Assembly: GCF_023656515.1 (NCBI RefSeq)
Contig: NZ_JAMOFV010000006.1
Location: 3,208,036-3,272,035, forward strand
Source of the DNA: Clostridium swellfunianum
GTDB taxonomy: Bacteria; Bacillota; Clostridia; Clostridiales; Clostridiaceae
Length of the DNA stretch: 64,000 nucleotides
Reading direction: 5' to 3'
Position 1 is the stretch's first letter, and each line of letters begins with the position of its first letter. Positions 10,101-16,910 of the stretch are shown piece by piece. The notes beneath the pieces were generated by a model, which was not told the origin of the DNA, made no database searches, and was given only the letters and a program-made list of their open reading frames with translations. The position numbers and the translations under genes were made by a program.

Positions 10101-10402
10101 GTAAAGTATCTAAAAATGGTGGTGAAAATCATCACATGCCAGCACAATCAGTTAGTCCATTTAGTAAAGGAAAGGGACCAGCTATAAATATGAGTAAGGC
10201 GGACCATAGGTTAACTGCAAGTTGGGGTAATTCAAAGGAGGCTCAGCTTTATAGAGCTAACCAAGCAGATTTGATATCACAAGGGATGTTTAAGCAAGCT
10301 CAACAGATGGATATAGATAATGTTAGGGGGCTGTTTGGGAATAAGTATGATGAAGGAATAAAACAAATGGTGGACTATACTATAACATTGTTTAAAGATT
10401 AA
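7115..10402 (+). CDS. Rhs/YD-repeat protein with C-terminal toxin, 5'-truncated
   Basis: The frame is open from about 6869; the GTG at 7115 has no ribosome site, so this is the body of a longer gene. Repeated Y-D-x(2)-G/N YD units fill 7480-9660. They are interrupted at about 8398-8780 by an F5/8 type C (discoidin-like) sugar-binding domain (NKPATASSS to WSFDVYDD). The Rhs core follows (YRYDTETGLYYLNSRYYNP, then WGRFLNADA) and closes at NPINMYDPSGYW. The about 170-residue tail after it is variable: GGENHHMPAQ plus MSKADHRLTASWG suggests an HNH/endonuclease VII-type nuclease of the polymorphic toxin class. A likely immunity gene starts 24 nt downstream. Without a promoter and start it may be silent. 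Confidence 0.8.
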   Translation: MLGNRSFKINGNAYTRKNVFQVVNTPGKKGDIFVVGGWAKGESIPDADLGRLGIIIGFKLPNLDAYEWHGFDFNRGSTDWQYLSDRIITQNDYTHIEFYYTYYTNVNKAYFDGAQLYKEEFGASYQYDDKGNLKSTADLSKQTSNLEYSTANDLVKSTDPQGSSFTYAYDSKHNATKATSAQNVVYSFEYDSFGNPKTSKVGEGMEYIQSTAEYTSSGNYIKSLTDSSGNTVSYNYNEAKGTLDSFADANGKLITYGYDNVDRLTSVSKDVQGKSITNSYSYENDRIKGITHNGFSYNFGYDSLGSNTSVSVGSQSLITNSYEARTGKLLESTYGNGQKVSSDYDSQDRVTAKKFNGIVRYKYAYDASGNLGYHEDIVNNAAYKYSYDLADRLTRIKDSSNNSTDFSYDLNNNLSKITERFGDFNYTNISLNKPATASSSENASTAPSNAVDNNNGTRWSSQSSDPQWIYVDLGEIKNIRRVVLNWETAYGKSYQIQVSNDASNWTTVYSTNSSDGGIDEINNLSSSGRYVRMYGTQRATSWGYSLWSFDVYDDNSIVTQYEYDKDNKPSKVILNNNKQLSYQYDSIARLKNKTISTDTPYTTSFSYMAGINGSTTNKIEAINNNGKSISYSYDKNGNIKTITDAGRQILYYYNELNELIQEDNQVLNKTIIYSYDDGGNITSKLEIPYGAGAVRKTINYAYDSVWKDKLASYDGKPITYDAIGNPLTYDGWSFEWEEGRQLKSMSWKNHVISYKYNDAGTRTEMTVDGLTTKYHLVGDKVSFEENGTDRIYYSYDSSDNLISMNLNGADYYYTRNAQGDIIGLLDKSGAQVVSYTYDSWGKLISIDGSLKDTVGKKNPYRYRGYRYDTETGLYYLNSRYYNPDWGRFLNADALGGKVGELLSHNVFAYCKNNPINMYDPSGYWSIKNFLQNAWDTIVNKTLATVATIHAGVLTWAKLSVNPDTAPVLEAVGIPTITTVATRSLSKISTKKGGAYSKVSKNGGENHHMPAQSVSPFSKGKGPAINMSKADHRLTASWGNSKEAQLYRANQADLISQGMFKQAQQMDIDNVRGLFGNKYDEGIKQMVDYTITLFKD

Positions 10403-10425
10403 TATATTTAGAGGGAGGAATATAT

Positions 10426-10842
10426 ATGTTTTGTAAAATAAGACCATATGTAGGTGTGCAAGAAATTGATTTTAATATGAAAAGGGAGGTCGTTAGAGAA
10501 AAATTTAATCATCAATTTACAGAATTTAAGAAGACACCTTTTAGCCAAAATACTACTGATGCATTTGAATTTTGTCATGTATACTATGACAATGAAAATC
10601 TATGTGAGGCTATAGAATTATTTGAACCCGCAAATGTAGTATTTGATAATTTTACAATGACTGAACAATCTTATGAGAAGGTTAGAAGGTTTTTTGAGAG
10701 TATAGATGATTCGCTTGATTTTAATGATGCAGGTTTTACATCCTATAAGTTTGGAGTAGGAGTCTTTGCACCATATGCATTAGAGGAACCCAAAGAACCT
10801 ATTGAATCAATAATAGTTTTTAGAAAAGGGTATTACGATTAA
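10426..10842 (+). CDS. Probable immunity protein for the Rhs toxin tip
   Basis: A 138-residue acidic soluble protein with no signal peptide, preceded by a strong GAGGGAGGA and placed 24 nt after the toxin stop. Size, charge and position fit a cytoplasmic immunity protein that neutralises the tip encoded just upstream. I do not recognise the family. The C-terminal half (FFESIDDSLDFNDAG, then SIIVFRKGYY) may be an alpha/beta fold, but this is only an impression. Function is inferred from context. Confidence 0.65.
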   Translation: MFCKIRPYVGVQEIDFNMKREVVREKFNHQFTEFKKTPFSQNTTDAFEFCHVYYDNENLCEAIELFEPANVVFDNFTMTEQSYEKVRRFFESIDDSLDFNDAGFTSYKFGVGVFAPYALEEPKEPIESIIVFRKGYYD

Positions 10843-11210
10843 ATTCATATAATATATGCAAATATTCATGTGTAGCTATTCTAAGAATTTGATGGTACTA
10901 AAATGGGTATTTCATTGCATGATTCAATGATAATGATGATTTATGGCTAGAAAATATACTAATAACTTTGTATTTGGTGCAATAGGCAGAAAAAGGATAT
11001 TTTCACTTGAAGTAAATAGGCTAGCTGCATTTTATTGAAATTCCTGCTGCAAAAAACTGTAGAACACTAGTTGGACCGTAAGGACTAGTGGATATAATGT
11101 ATAGGAACTATTTGACCTAATGCATAATAATAATTCTGCAGTGAGAGGAGCACATCTACAGCCGTTTCAAAACAAAAATCAAATATATATTATAACCATA
11201 GTAACATTAA
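10843..11210. other. Intergenic remnant after first toxin-immunity pair
   Basis: No intact gene. The AT-rich sequence includes a short inverted repeat (CACTAGT 11065-11071 with ACTAGTG 11084-11090). Near 11121-11147 a segment (GCATAATAATAATTCTGCAG, then TGAGAG) recurs after the other two immunity genes, at about 18389-18416 and 20875-20900. The similarity stops at about 11148, which I take as the left edge of the inserted integrase element. Confidence 0.5.
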
Positions 11211-11245
11211 GGGCTAACGTCCAGAGCGTTAGCTCTTTTCTTTTG
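11211..11245 (+). terminator. Intrinsic terminator before the integrase gene
   Basis: GGGCTAACG (11211-11219) pairs with CGTTAGCTC (11227-11235) with one G-U pair and a 7-nt loop, followed by TTTTCTTTTG. It would shield the integrase gene from upstream transcription. Confidence 0.75.
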
Positions 11246-11273
11246 CCTAAAAACAAGTGAAAGGAGTAAAGAG

Positions 11274-12044
11274 ATGGCAACAGATTTCGTGGAGAAATTC
11301 AAAAGATACCTAAAGGAGGACGGAAAGAGTCCAAAGACTATTGAAAGCTATGTCGGAGACATTGCTGGCTTTGTATCCTACATTCAAAACATGGGAGTGA
11401 AATTTCAAGGAGAGCTGAAAAGATTCTATGTCACAAGCTTCAGAAACTACCTCATTGAAAGCCAGTATGAGACAGCTACTATCAACAAGAAAATCAACAG
11501 CATACAATCATTCAATAGTTTTCTGATGAAAAACAAATATACCAATGAAATTGTAGTAGACCTGAGAAAGGATAGAATGAAGATTGCTTTTGGTTCAGAG
11601 AAGCAAGTAGAAGTATTCTCTGAGAAGCAGGTTGAGAAGATGCTATTCTACATGCACAATGAGGACAAGGTGGGTAAGAGGGATAGAATGATACTCTTCC
11701 TGTTGCTGTACACTGGTGTAAGAGTAAGTGAGCTTTGCGATATCAGAGTGAGGAACATAGACTTTCTCACCAGTCATCTGAAGGTCTATGGGAAAGGTGG
11801 AAAGATAAGAGAAGTACCTCTAAAGCCAGAAGTAGTTGAATCTATCAAGGAATATCTAGCGGAGCGTGTTGGGAGCCAATTCAGTGATACAGAACACCTC
11901 ATTCTTGGACAAAGAGGGGCATTGAAAAGGGACGCTATCAACACACTGCTAGAGAAATACACAAAGGAATTGGAACTAGGAATCAAGATGAAGCCACATA
12001 CCTTCAGGCATTATGTAGAGTCAAATATTATGGGGAGTACATAG
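11274..12044 (+). pseudogene. Tyrosine integrase, 5' part (split by RIT element)
   Basis: Reads as a XerC/XerD-like tyrosine recombinase: an N-terminal SAM-like DNA-binding domain (residues 5-90), then the catalytic domain with LYTGVRVSELCDI (Arg I), YGKGGKIREVPL (Lys beta-hairpin) and KPHTFRH (His-x-x-Arg). After this last motif the frame enters the terminal inverted repeat of the nested element and stops at 12042-12044. The missing end (conserved His/Trp motif and nucleophilic Tyr) is found in the same frame at 15492-15638. AAAGGAG precedes the ATG. The interrupted enzyme cannot be active as encoded. Confidence 0.92.
12006..12039 (+). repeat. Left terminal inverted repeat of RIT element
   Basis: This 34-bp end matches the reverse complement of 15436-15469 at 31 of 34 positions. 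It begins AGGCATTATGTAGAGTCA. A second, perfect 14-bp inverted pair lies inside it (12081-12094 with 15381-15394). Confidence 0.9.
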
Positions 12045-12107
12045 TGTTTTTCATGTATTTTAAGGTGATTACACTAAAATCACTCACCATAATACTTAAA
12101 AGCTATT

Positions 12108-13130
12108 CTATTCGCATAAGCCATTCAACCACTTCATTAGATCTCCATCTTCCTCCCATCTTGGAATTTCATCGGGGACTAAATCAACATATGCATTTTC
12201 AATAGCCTTTCTTTTCATTTCACTGTCCGCTCTCGCGTATATCTCTGTTGTAGAGCAATCTGCATGCCCAAGAAAATCACGTATATATATGAGATTTACT
12301 CCTGATTGAAGCAAGTGCATGGCTTTTGCATGACGGAGCACGTGAGGAGTTATATGAAAATTAACTTTAAATAAAGATTTTTCCCTTGCCATCTCCACAT
12401 ACTTATTTAAAATATAGGAAACTCCCCATCTAGATAGCTTCTGGTTCTTTTGATTTGTGAAAAGGTAATTATCTGTCTTTGCAAGCCCAAAATGATACTT
12501 TTTTATTTTAAGGTATTTTTCAAGTAGTTCTGATGTCCCGCCCATTAAAGGAACCTGACGAATCTTATTGCCCTTACCGTGCAAGGTAATTACTGAGGGA
12601 TCAGAAAGCCGTATATCTTTAATCCTAATTTCTGTGAGTTCTTGAACTCTTGCACCAGTATCGTACAAAACTGATAGAAGCACCATATCCCGAAATCCTT
12701 CGTAAGTAGATGAGTCAGGCTGCTGTAGCAGAATTCTTATTTCAGTACCCGTTAGGTACTGGACTAACCCTTTCTGACTTTTCTTGTTTGGAATAGAAAG
12801 GATTTTTTGTATTTCAAATAAGTTTTCAGGAACTTCCTTTTGTACATATTGAAAAAATGAATGTAGTACAGCTAGTCTATGGTTACGTGTTGAAATTGAA
12901 CATTCTCTTTTTTCTTCAAGCCATTGAAGATATTCCACAACAAGTTCCTTTGTCAGTTGATTCATGCTTATTGTCTCAGGTCTCATCGACCTTTTTGTTG
13001 TGCAGAATACCAAGAAGAGTTTAAAAGTATCGCGATACGATGATATAGTATGTACACTCGCATTTTTCTGTCCAGGAAGGTATTTTGATAAAAAGTATGA
13101 AAGATATCTTGGAAAATCAGCATTATTCAT
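12108..13130 (-). CDS. ritC: RIT tyrosine recombinase, third gene
   Basis: A 340-residue tyrosine recombinase. The N-terminal core-binding domain covers about residues 5-110. The catalytic domain has DTGARVQELTEI (Arg I), LHGKGNKIRQVPL (Lys), HVLRHAKAMHLL (His-x-x-Arg), FLGHADCSTTEIY (His and nucleophilic Tyr). All active-site residues are present. ATG 13130 overlaps the stop of the middle gene by 8 bases and has AGGTGGTGA upstream; the longer frame from 13142 is less likely. In RIT elements the three proteins are thought to work together, but the role of each is not known. Confidence 0.88.
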   Translation of the reverse strand: MNNADFPRYLSYFLSKYLPGQKNASVHTISSYRDTFKLFLVFCTTKRSMRPETISMNQLTKELVVEYLQWLEEKRECSISTRNHRLAVLHSFFQYVQKEVPENLFEIQKILSIPNKKSQKGLVQYLTGTEIRILLQQPDSSTYEGFRDMVLLSVLYDTGARVQELTEIRIKDIRLSDPSVITLHGKGNKIRQVPLMGGTSELLEKYLKIKKYHFGLAKTDNYLFTNQKNQKLSRWGVSYILNKYVEMAREKSLFKVNFHITPHVLRHAKAMHLLQSGVNLIYIRDFLGHADCSTTEIYARADSEMKRKAIENAYVDLVPDEIPRWEEDGDLMKWLNGLCE

Positions 13131-14097
13131 CAAACTCACCACCTAGCGGTATAACGTAACCAAAGTCTGCTTCAACTCGATTAATGATATTAGGATACAG
13201 ATCAGCAGTTAGCCTAAGATAATATTGTGTACCTCTAAAATCTGAATGCCCCATATATGCTGCAAGATATGGAAGGAGATTGGTCAATTCCTCACCTGAA
13301 AGAACCCAGCCTTTGAGGCACTTTACAGCAAAATTATGTCTCAAATCATGTACTCTAGGTCCTGCATCTGTGTGTGATATACCTGCATTCTGCAGATAGT
13401 CGCGAAAGCGACGGTACATTGTGCTCTGATCAATTCTTTTATTGTTCTTTGTAGTAAATAGATAAGCACTATCATTAGAATATCTATGGATTTTCTCCTT
13501 AAGCTCAATGATGCGTTCCGTTAGGCTGGGAGAAAGAGGGATTATACGGTCTTTATTATTTTTAGCGTGATATATAGTCAAAATACCTTCGGTAGGACTG
13601 AAATCACTTATGAGGAGGTTTAATGCTTCAGAAATTCTCATGCCAGTTCCATAAAGAAGTCGAAAGAATACAGGGTCAATAATACTCCTATTGGTATAAA
13701 ATGAATCCTTCCAAGAGTCAATTGTATGGAAGATTTGTGCCATTTCTTCTTCAGTAAATATATACGGTACGTGAGTGCCTTGATTCTGTGGTGCTGACTT
13801 GATTTCAGGCACATAAACTTCATGAAATCCATTCTTCGTAAGGAACAAGGCAAAATCGTGCATGAGCCGTTCTTTCAAGTAGTAGCTAGATGGACGTTCT
13901 ACAGCTGAATAAATAAATTCATTCAGCATGGGTTTTGTCAGGCGTGAGCCTGAGTAACCATTTCTGGAGTAGTATTCATCGAATCTTTTCAAATAGTGTT
14001 CCTGTTGGTTAAATCGAAATCCTGTCATTCGTTTCTCCTTAAGATAAGATATAAGCATATCGGAGATATCGCTTTGCCATTGGTATTTTTCTTTCAT
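13123..14097 (-). CDS. ritB: RIT tyrosine recombinase, second gene
   Basis: A 324-residue tyrosine recombinase with LYGTGMRISEALNL (Arg I), HDLRHNFAVKCL (His-x-x-Arg) and AAYMGHSDFRGTQYY (His and Tyr). The about 15-residue insertion between the HxxR helix and the GH motif (CLKGWVLSGEELTNLLPYL) sets it apart from XerC/XerD and from its two partners. The start ATG shares one base with the stop of the first gene (TAATG), with GGAGGAGG just upstream inside that gene. This strongly suggests translational coupling. Confidence 0.88.
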   Translation of the reverse strand: MKEKYQWQSDISDMLISYLKEKRMTGFRFNQQEHYLKRFDEYYSRNGYSGSRLTKPMLNEFIYSAVERPSSYYLKERLMHDFALFLTKNGFHEVYVPEIKSAPQNQGTHVPYIFTEEEMAQIFHTIDSWKDSFYTNRSIIDPVFFRLLYGTGMRISEALNLLISDFSPTEGILTIYHAKNNKDRIIPLSPSLTERIIELKEKIHRYSNDSAYLFTTKNNKRIDQSTMYRRFRDYLQNAGISHTDAGPRVHDLRHNFAVKCLKGWVLSGEELTNLLPYLAAYMGHSDFRGTQYYLRLTADLYPNIINRVEADFGYVIPLGGEFDE

Positions 14098-15347
14098 TAC
14101 TGGAACACCTCCTCCGGATCTAAGGCACATTTTCTCAGCCCTTCAATATCTATCTTAATGTAGATACTGGTTGTGTTTATACTCTGATGGCCCAGTGTTT
14201 CTGAAATTACTGACAAAGGAGCTTTCGCTTCAAGCATATTTTTGGCTAAGGTGCTTCTTAGTGAATGCATACCACAAATGACACCAGATGGAATATTAAT
14301 CCCCGCTGCCTCCATGTAGCGGCGCAGTTCTCTTTGAAAACACTCGTTTTCGCCGAAGGCATCAAAAGGAGCTCTATGTCTGACAAATATCCTGTTACTC
14401 GCTGTTCTAGGGCGGCCATTCTTAAGATAATCAATGAGCGCCCAACCTATATCATCTAGAATCGGCAACTCTATTGCTTTACAGGTTTTTTGCATTATAA
14501 TACTGATTGTCTTACGACTCCAATTCAAATTGGAAAGCTGCATCCTGCGGATGTCACTAACTCTTAAACCAAGACGAACAATGAGAAGCAGTATTGCAAA
14601 GTCACGCTTACCCTTCGGGTCTCCCCTATCAATAATGGACAATAGTTTTTTTACATCTTCTGTTTTCCATGAGTAAGGAATAAAGGCATTCCGTAGGATT
14701 CTTATATGCGGTAAAGATGAGGCAATATCTATTTTTATAAATCCTGCTTCCTTCAGGAAAGATAAATAGTTACGCAACACATATACAACAGTGGCTACAT
14801 ACTTTGGTTTTGATTCTTCATAGTTAGCTAAAAACTTAGAAATAAGAACTGATGTGATCTTGCCTGAATTAGATATACCTTTTTCATCAAGGAAAGTGAG
14901 AAGTTTATGTATTATGTTATTGTTACATACTATAGTTGCATCTGCATAATTACGTTCTTGATATTCTTGTTGAAACTGCTTATATTCTTTCTCAAAGCCA
15001 GGTGGACAAATAAATGGTTGTATATGTGATCGAATAAAGAAGGATAGTTCGCCAGTTTCCATAAAGATTAGAAGATTTTGAACAGGTTTCATCACCCTAC
15101 CTGTTTTACGGTCGGAAGACCCCCAGAATCCCTGGAGTTTAGTGCCAGTTTTACACTTAATATAATCCATTCCAACCTCTTCTGTTAATTTTGTGATGTT
15201 TTTTTCCTTCATGAACTTTAGGAGGCTGTTAAGTACACCTCGATGATTTTTGATGGTGGAAATGGCATATTCGCGTTCTGCCATTATTTTTACAACCGAG
15301 TTAATTGCATTGCTGATAGATTGTAAGTTATCCAAAATAATACTCAT
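14097..15347 (-). CDS. ritA: RIT tyrosine recombinase, first gene
   Basis: The largest of the trio (416 aa). A long N-terminal part (about residues 1-215) probably holds two DNA-binding subdomains. The catalytic domain follows with VRLGLRVSDIRRM (Arg I), MHSLRSTLAKNML (His-x-x-Arg) and ETLGHQSINTTSIY (His and Tyr). The ATG lies about 90 bases inside the right inverted repeat, so transcription must start within the element end. A GAAAGG directly abuts the start codon, so initiation may be weak. Confidence 0.88.
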   Translation of the reverse strand: MSIILDNLQSISNAINSVVKIMAEREYAISTIKNHRGVLNSLLKFMKEKNITKLTEEVGMDYIKCKTGTKLQGFWGSSDRKTGRVMKPVQNLLIFMETGELSFFIRSHIQPFICPPGFEKEYKQFQQEYQERNYADATIVCNNNIIHKLLTFLDEKGISNSGKITSVLISKFLANYEESKPKYVATVVYVLRNYLSFLKEAGFIKIDIASSLPHIRILRNAFIPYSWKTEDVKKLLSIIDRGDPKGKRDFAILLLIVRLGLRVSDIRRMQLSNLNWSRKTISIIMQKTCKAIELPILDDIGWALIDYLKNGRPRTASNRIFVRHRAPFDAFGENECFQRELRRYMEAAGINIPSGVICGMHSLRSTLAKNMLEAKAPLSVISETLGHQSINTTSIYIKIDIEGLRKCALDPEEVFQ

Positions 15348-15435
15348 CCTTTCTTTTTATAGATAAGATAAGTATTGCCATATTATGGTGAGTGTTTTAT
15401 GATAAAAATAAGATAAATTCAGGAAACATGTAGTT

Positions 15436-15469
15436 TACTCCACATAATGTGTGACTCTACATAATGCCT
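15436..15469 (-). repeat. Right terminal inverted repeat of RIT element
   Basis: Partner of 12006-12039 (31/34). Its outer end forms, with the next 11 bases, a palindrome: CTCTACATAA (15455-15464), a 6-bp centre TGCCTC, and TTATGTAGAG (15471-15480). That shape resembles a core site for a tyrosine recombinase. Confidence 0.88.
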
Positions 15470-15491
15470 CTTATGTAGAGCTCTCCATAAA

Positions 15492-15638
15492 AGACATTCA
15501 TTCGCAAGCAATCTATTGAAGAACGGTGTAGATATTTTGAGGATACAAAAGCTTCTAGGACATTCATCAATCAAAACTACAAGTATCTATACACATACCA
15601 ATATTGTGGACCTAGGACAGGCTGTAAATGCGCTATAG
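15492..15638 (+). pseudogene. Tyrosine integrase, 3' part
   Basis: Continues the split integrase in the same frame: [16 protein letters not shown], then [18 protein letters not shown] with the conserved GH and the catalytic Tyr, ending at TAG 15636-15638. Joined to 11274-12010 it restores a normal XerD-like protein of about 295 residues. This shows that the RIT element entered an intact gene. Confidence 0.9.
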
Positions 15639-15667
15639 TATGAAACAGAAGAAAGGGGAAAATATAG

Positions 15668-16402
15668 ATGAATAATGAGGTTGAATTGAAGATAGAAAAA
15701 ATATTGAAGCTTTGTGAGGCTGGCAACGATAGGCATGAAGTAGCAAAGATGCTAGGATACAAAGACTACAAAGGGCTTCAAGCATACATGCAAAGACATC
15801 AATACACATGGAATGAAGAGATGAGAACCTATCAACTTCTGGAAGAGTATCAAAAACAGATGAAGACTGAAAGAGTACTGAGGAAGTTTGAGGATGGAGT
15901 AAGTAGCAAGCCAGCACGAATCATCTCCATGTTTTCAAAGAAGCTTGAGGCTAGAGATATTGCTAAGAAGCTCGGATACGAAAGCCACAAGACAATGGCT
16001 TCATACATGAAGTCTAGGGGCTATGCCTGGAATGCTGAAATCAGGAACTATGAAAGAGATAGTAGTATATCAATTGGTGAAAATGAAGACATAGACACTG
16101 AATTTGAGGGAACAAGTGACGCTAGACATTTGGACATTCTAGAACTATTGGATTCAAAGAAAGAGAAACTGCTGGAGCTTTTGAACTCATATTCCAATGA
16201 TGACATGGCTATGCCTAGATACGTCATAGGAGGGCTATGTGTGACGAAGTCTGTGCACATGGTGACAGGGCTAGACCTTCTGATTCGAGAATACAGCACT
16301 GAAAAGAACATCTCTCAGAAGGACATGTTTCAGATAGCAATAATTGAATTCCTCAAGAAATACGGCTACAAACGAGAAGTAGAAACATTGGTTGGTCTAT
16401 GA
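15668..16402 (+). CDS. Unknown 244-aa protein with duplicated YxWNxExxxY motif
   Basis: Starts 29 nt after the integrase stop with AAAGGGG upstream, so the two probably formed an operon. I do not recognise the family. The N-terminal half has two related units: AKMLGYKDYKGLQAYMQRHQ ending YTWNEEMRTY, and AKKLGYESHKTMASYMKSRG ending YAWNAEIRNY. Each reads like a helix-turn-helix-sized unit with a conserved aromatic tail. An acidic linker follows, then a C-terminal helical domain (LLIREYSTEKNISQKDMFQI). A DNA-binding partner of the integrase, for example a directionality or target factor, would fit, but this is inference. Confidence 0.72.
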   Translation: MNNEVELKIEKILKLCEAGNDRHEVAKMLGYKDYKGLQAYMQRHQYTWNEEMRTYQLLEEYQKQMKTERVLRKFEDGVSSKPARIISMFSKKLEARDIAKKLGYESHKTMASYMKSRGYAWNAEIRNYERDSSISIGENEDIDTEFEGTSDARHLDILELLDSKKEKLLELLNSYSNDDMAMPRYVIGGLCVTKSVHMVTGLDLLIREYSTEKNISQKDMFQIAIIEFLKKYGYKREVETLVGL

Positions 16403-16412
16403 TTGCAGATTG

Positions 16413-16454
16413 GCATCCATCGCTTGGTGAAGTTGATGGATGCTTTCTTTTTTT
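16413..16454 (+). terminator. Intrinsic terminator at head of spacer copy A
   Basis: GCATCCATC (16413-16421) pairs with GATGGATGC (16435-16443), followed by TTTCTTTTTTT. The same hairpin is repeated at 18432 and 20921. Confidence 0.88.
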
Positions 16455-16910
16455 GCTAGGGCAGACTTTGGACACATTTTGGGCGGAATTTGAACTGAAA
16501 AATCCAGTATTCTCATAGGTTTGGGCGAAGTGGGCAAAGGTTGATGCAAGTATCTCTCAGAATATGGTATACTATCACTAATGAATAGATTGTATTTTGG
16601 GAAAAGATATGTCCTATCAGCCCAAACTGAGTGATACCAACAAAGTATATGCCCTGAATTAGCCCAAACTATGCCCTATATATGTCCTAAAGGACAAAAA
16701 AATGAAAACCAATGAAACCATGTGTTTCTACAAGCTTTCTAAATCATTATAGAAACTAAGCTGATTTGGCAAAAGCTTTTGAAACGGACAGTTCTAAGTT
16801 CATGATTTGAAACAATGGTATACTGTAGCCAGTCCTTCTAGAGCAGTGATACCAATGGATTTAGGGTTTGAGAAATTTGGATAGATACCGAGACTTTGAT
16901 GTTCAGGTAT
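16413..16910 (+). repeat. Rhs spacer repeat, copy A (498 bp)
   Basis: A non-coding segment about 90% identical by eye to copy B and of the same length. It begins with a terminator. It contains four TATG[TC]CCT words (16608, 16648, 16670, 16681) and two AGCCCAAACT words (16619, 16661). It ends with GATACCGAGACT, which is repeated in frame 33 bp later at the start of the Rhs core. No gene is supported on either strand across 16403-16880. Confidence 0.85.

Larger units (their letters stand above)
12006..15469 (-). mobile_element. RIT element (recombinase in trio)
   Basis: A 3.46-kb element bounded by 34-bp inverted ends (31 matches) with a perfect 14-bp subterminal pair. It contains only three tandem tyrosine recombinase genes read from right to left with overlapping stop and start codons. 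This is the defining layout of RIT elements. It splits a resident integrase gene at the codons for its HxxRH motif: the left flank ends in ..TTCAGGCAT and the right flank resumes ..AGACATTCATTC. All three recombinases keep their catalytic residues, so the element may be active. Confidence 0.88.
11148..16410 (+). mobile_element. Integrase element inserted in Rhs cassette spacer
   Basis: Limits are inferred by comparison. Sequence up to 11147 matches the head of the spacer seen at 18389-18416 and 20875-20900. Sequence from about 16411 matches the continuation of that same spacer (the terminator with GCATCCATC). What lies between is a tyrosine integrase gene, a 244-aa gene and the nested RIT element. 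No clear target-site duplication was found, and about 25 bases of the spacer seem to be missing at the junction. Without the nested element its length would be about 1.8 kb. Confidence 0.55.

Noticed and set aside
11274-12044. The 256-codon integrase frame as a complete gene
   Set aside because: Its last residues are encoded by the terminal repeat of the nested element. The real C-terminus with the catalytic Tyr is at 15492-15638.
13638-13853. Overlapping frames on both strands inside the RIT genes
   Set aside because: No family resemblance. They are shadows of genes with intact catalytic motifs.
12006-15469. The three recombinases as phage or conjugative element integrases
   Set aside because: There are no other phage or transfer genes. 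The three genes overlap, fill the space between inverted ends and split another gene, which fits a RIT element.
16560-16700. Iterated words as a plasmid replication origin or CRISPR array
   Set aside because: The words are too short and irregular for CRISPR. No replication gene is nearby, and the unit occurs three times beside Rhs cores.
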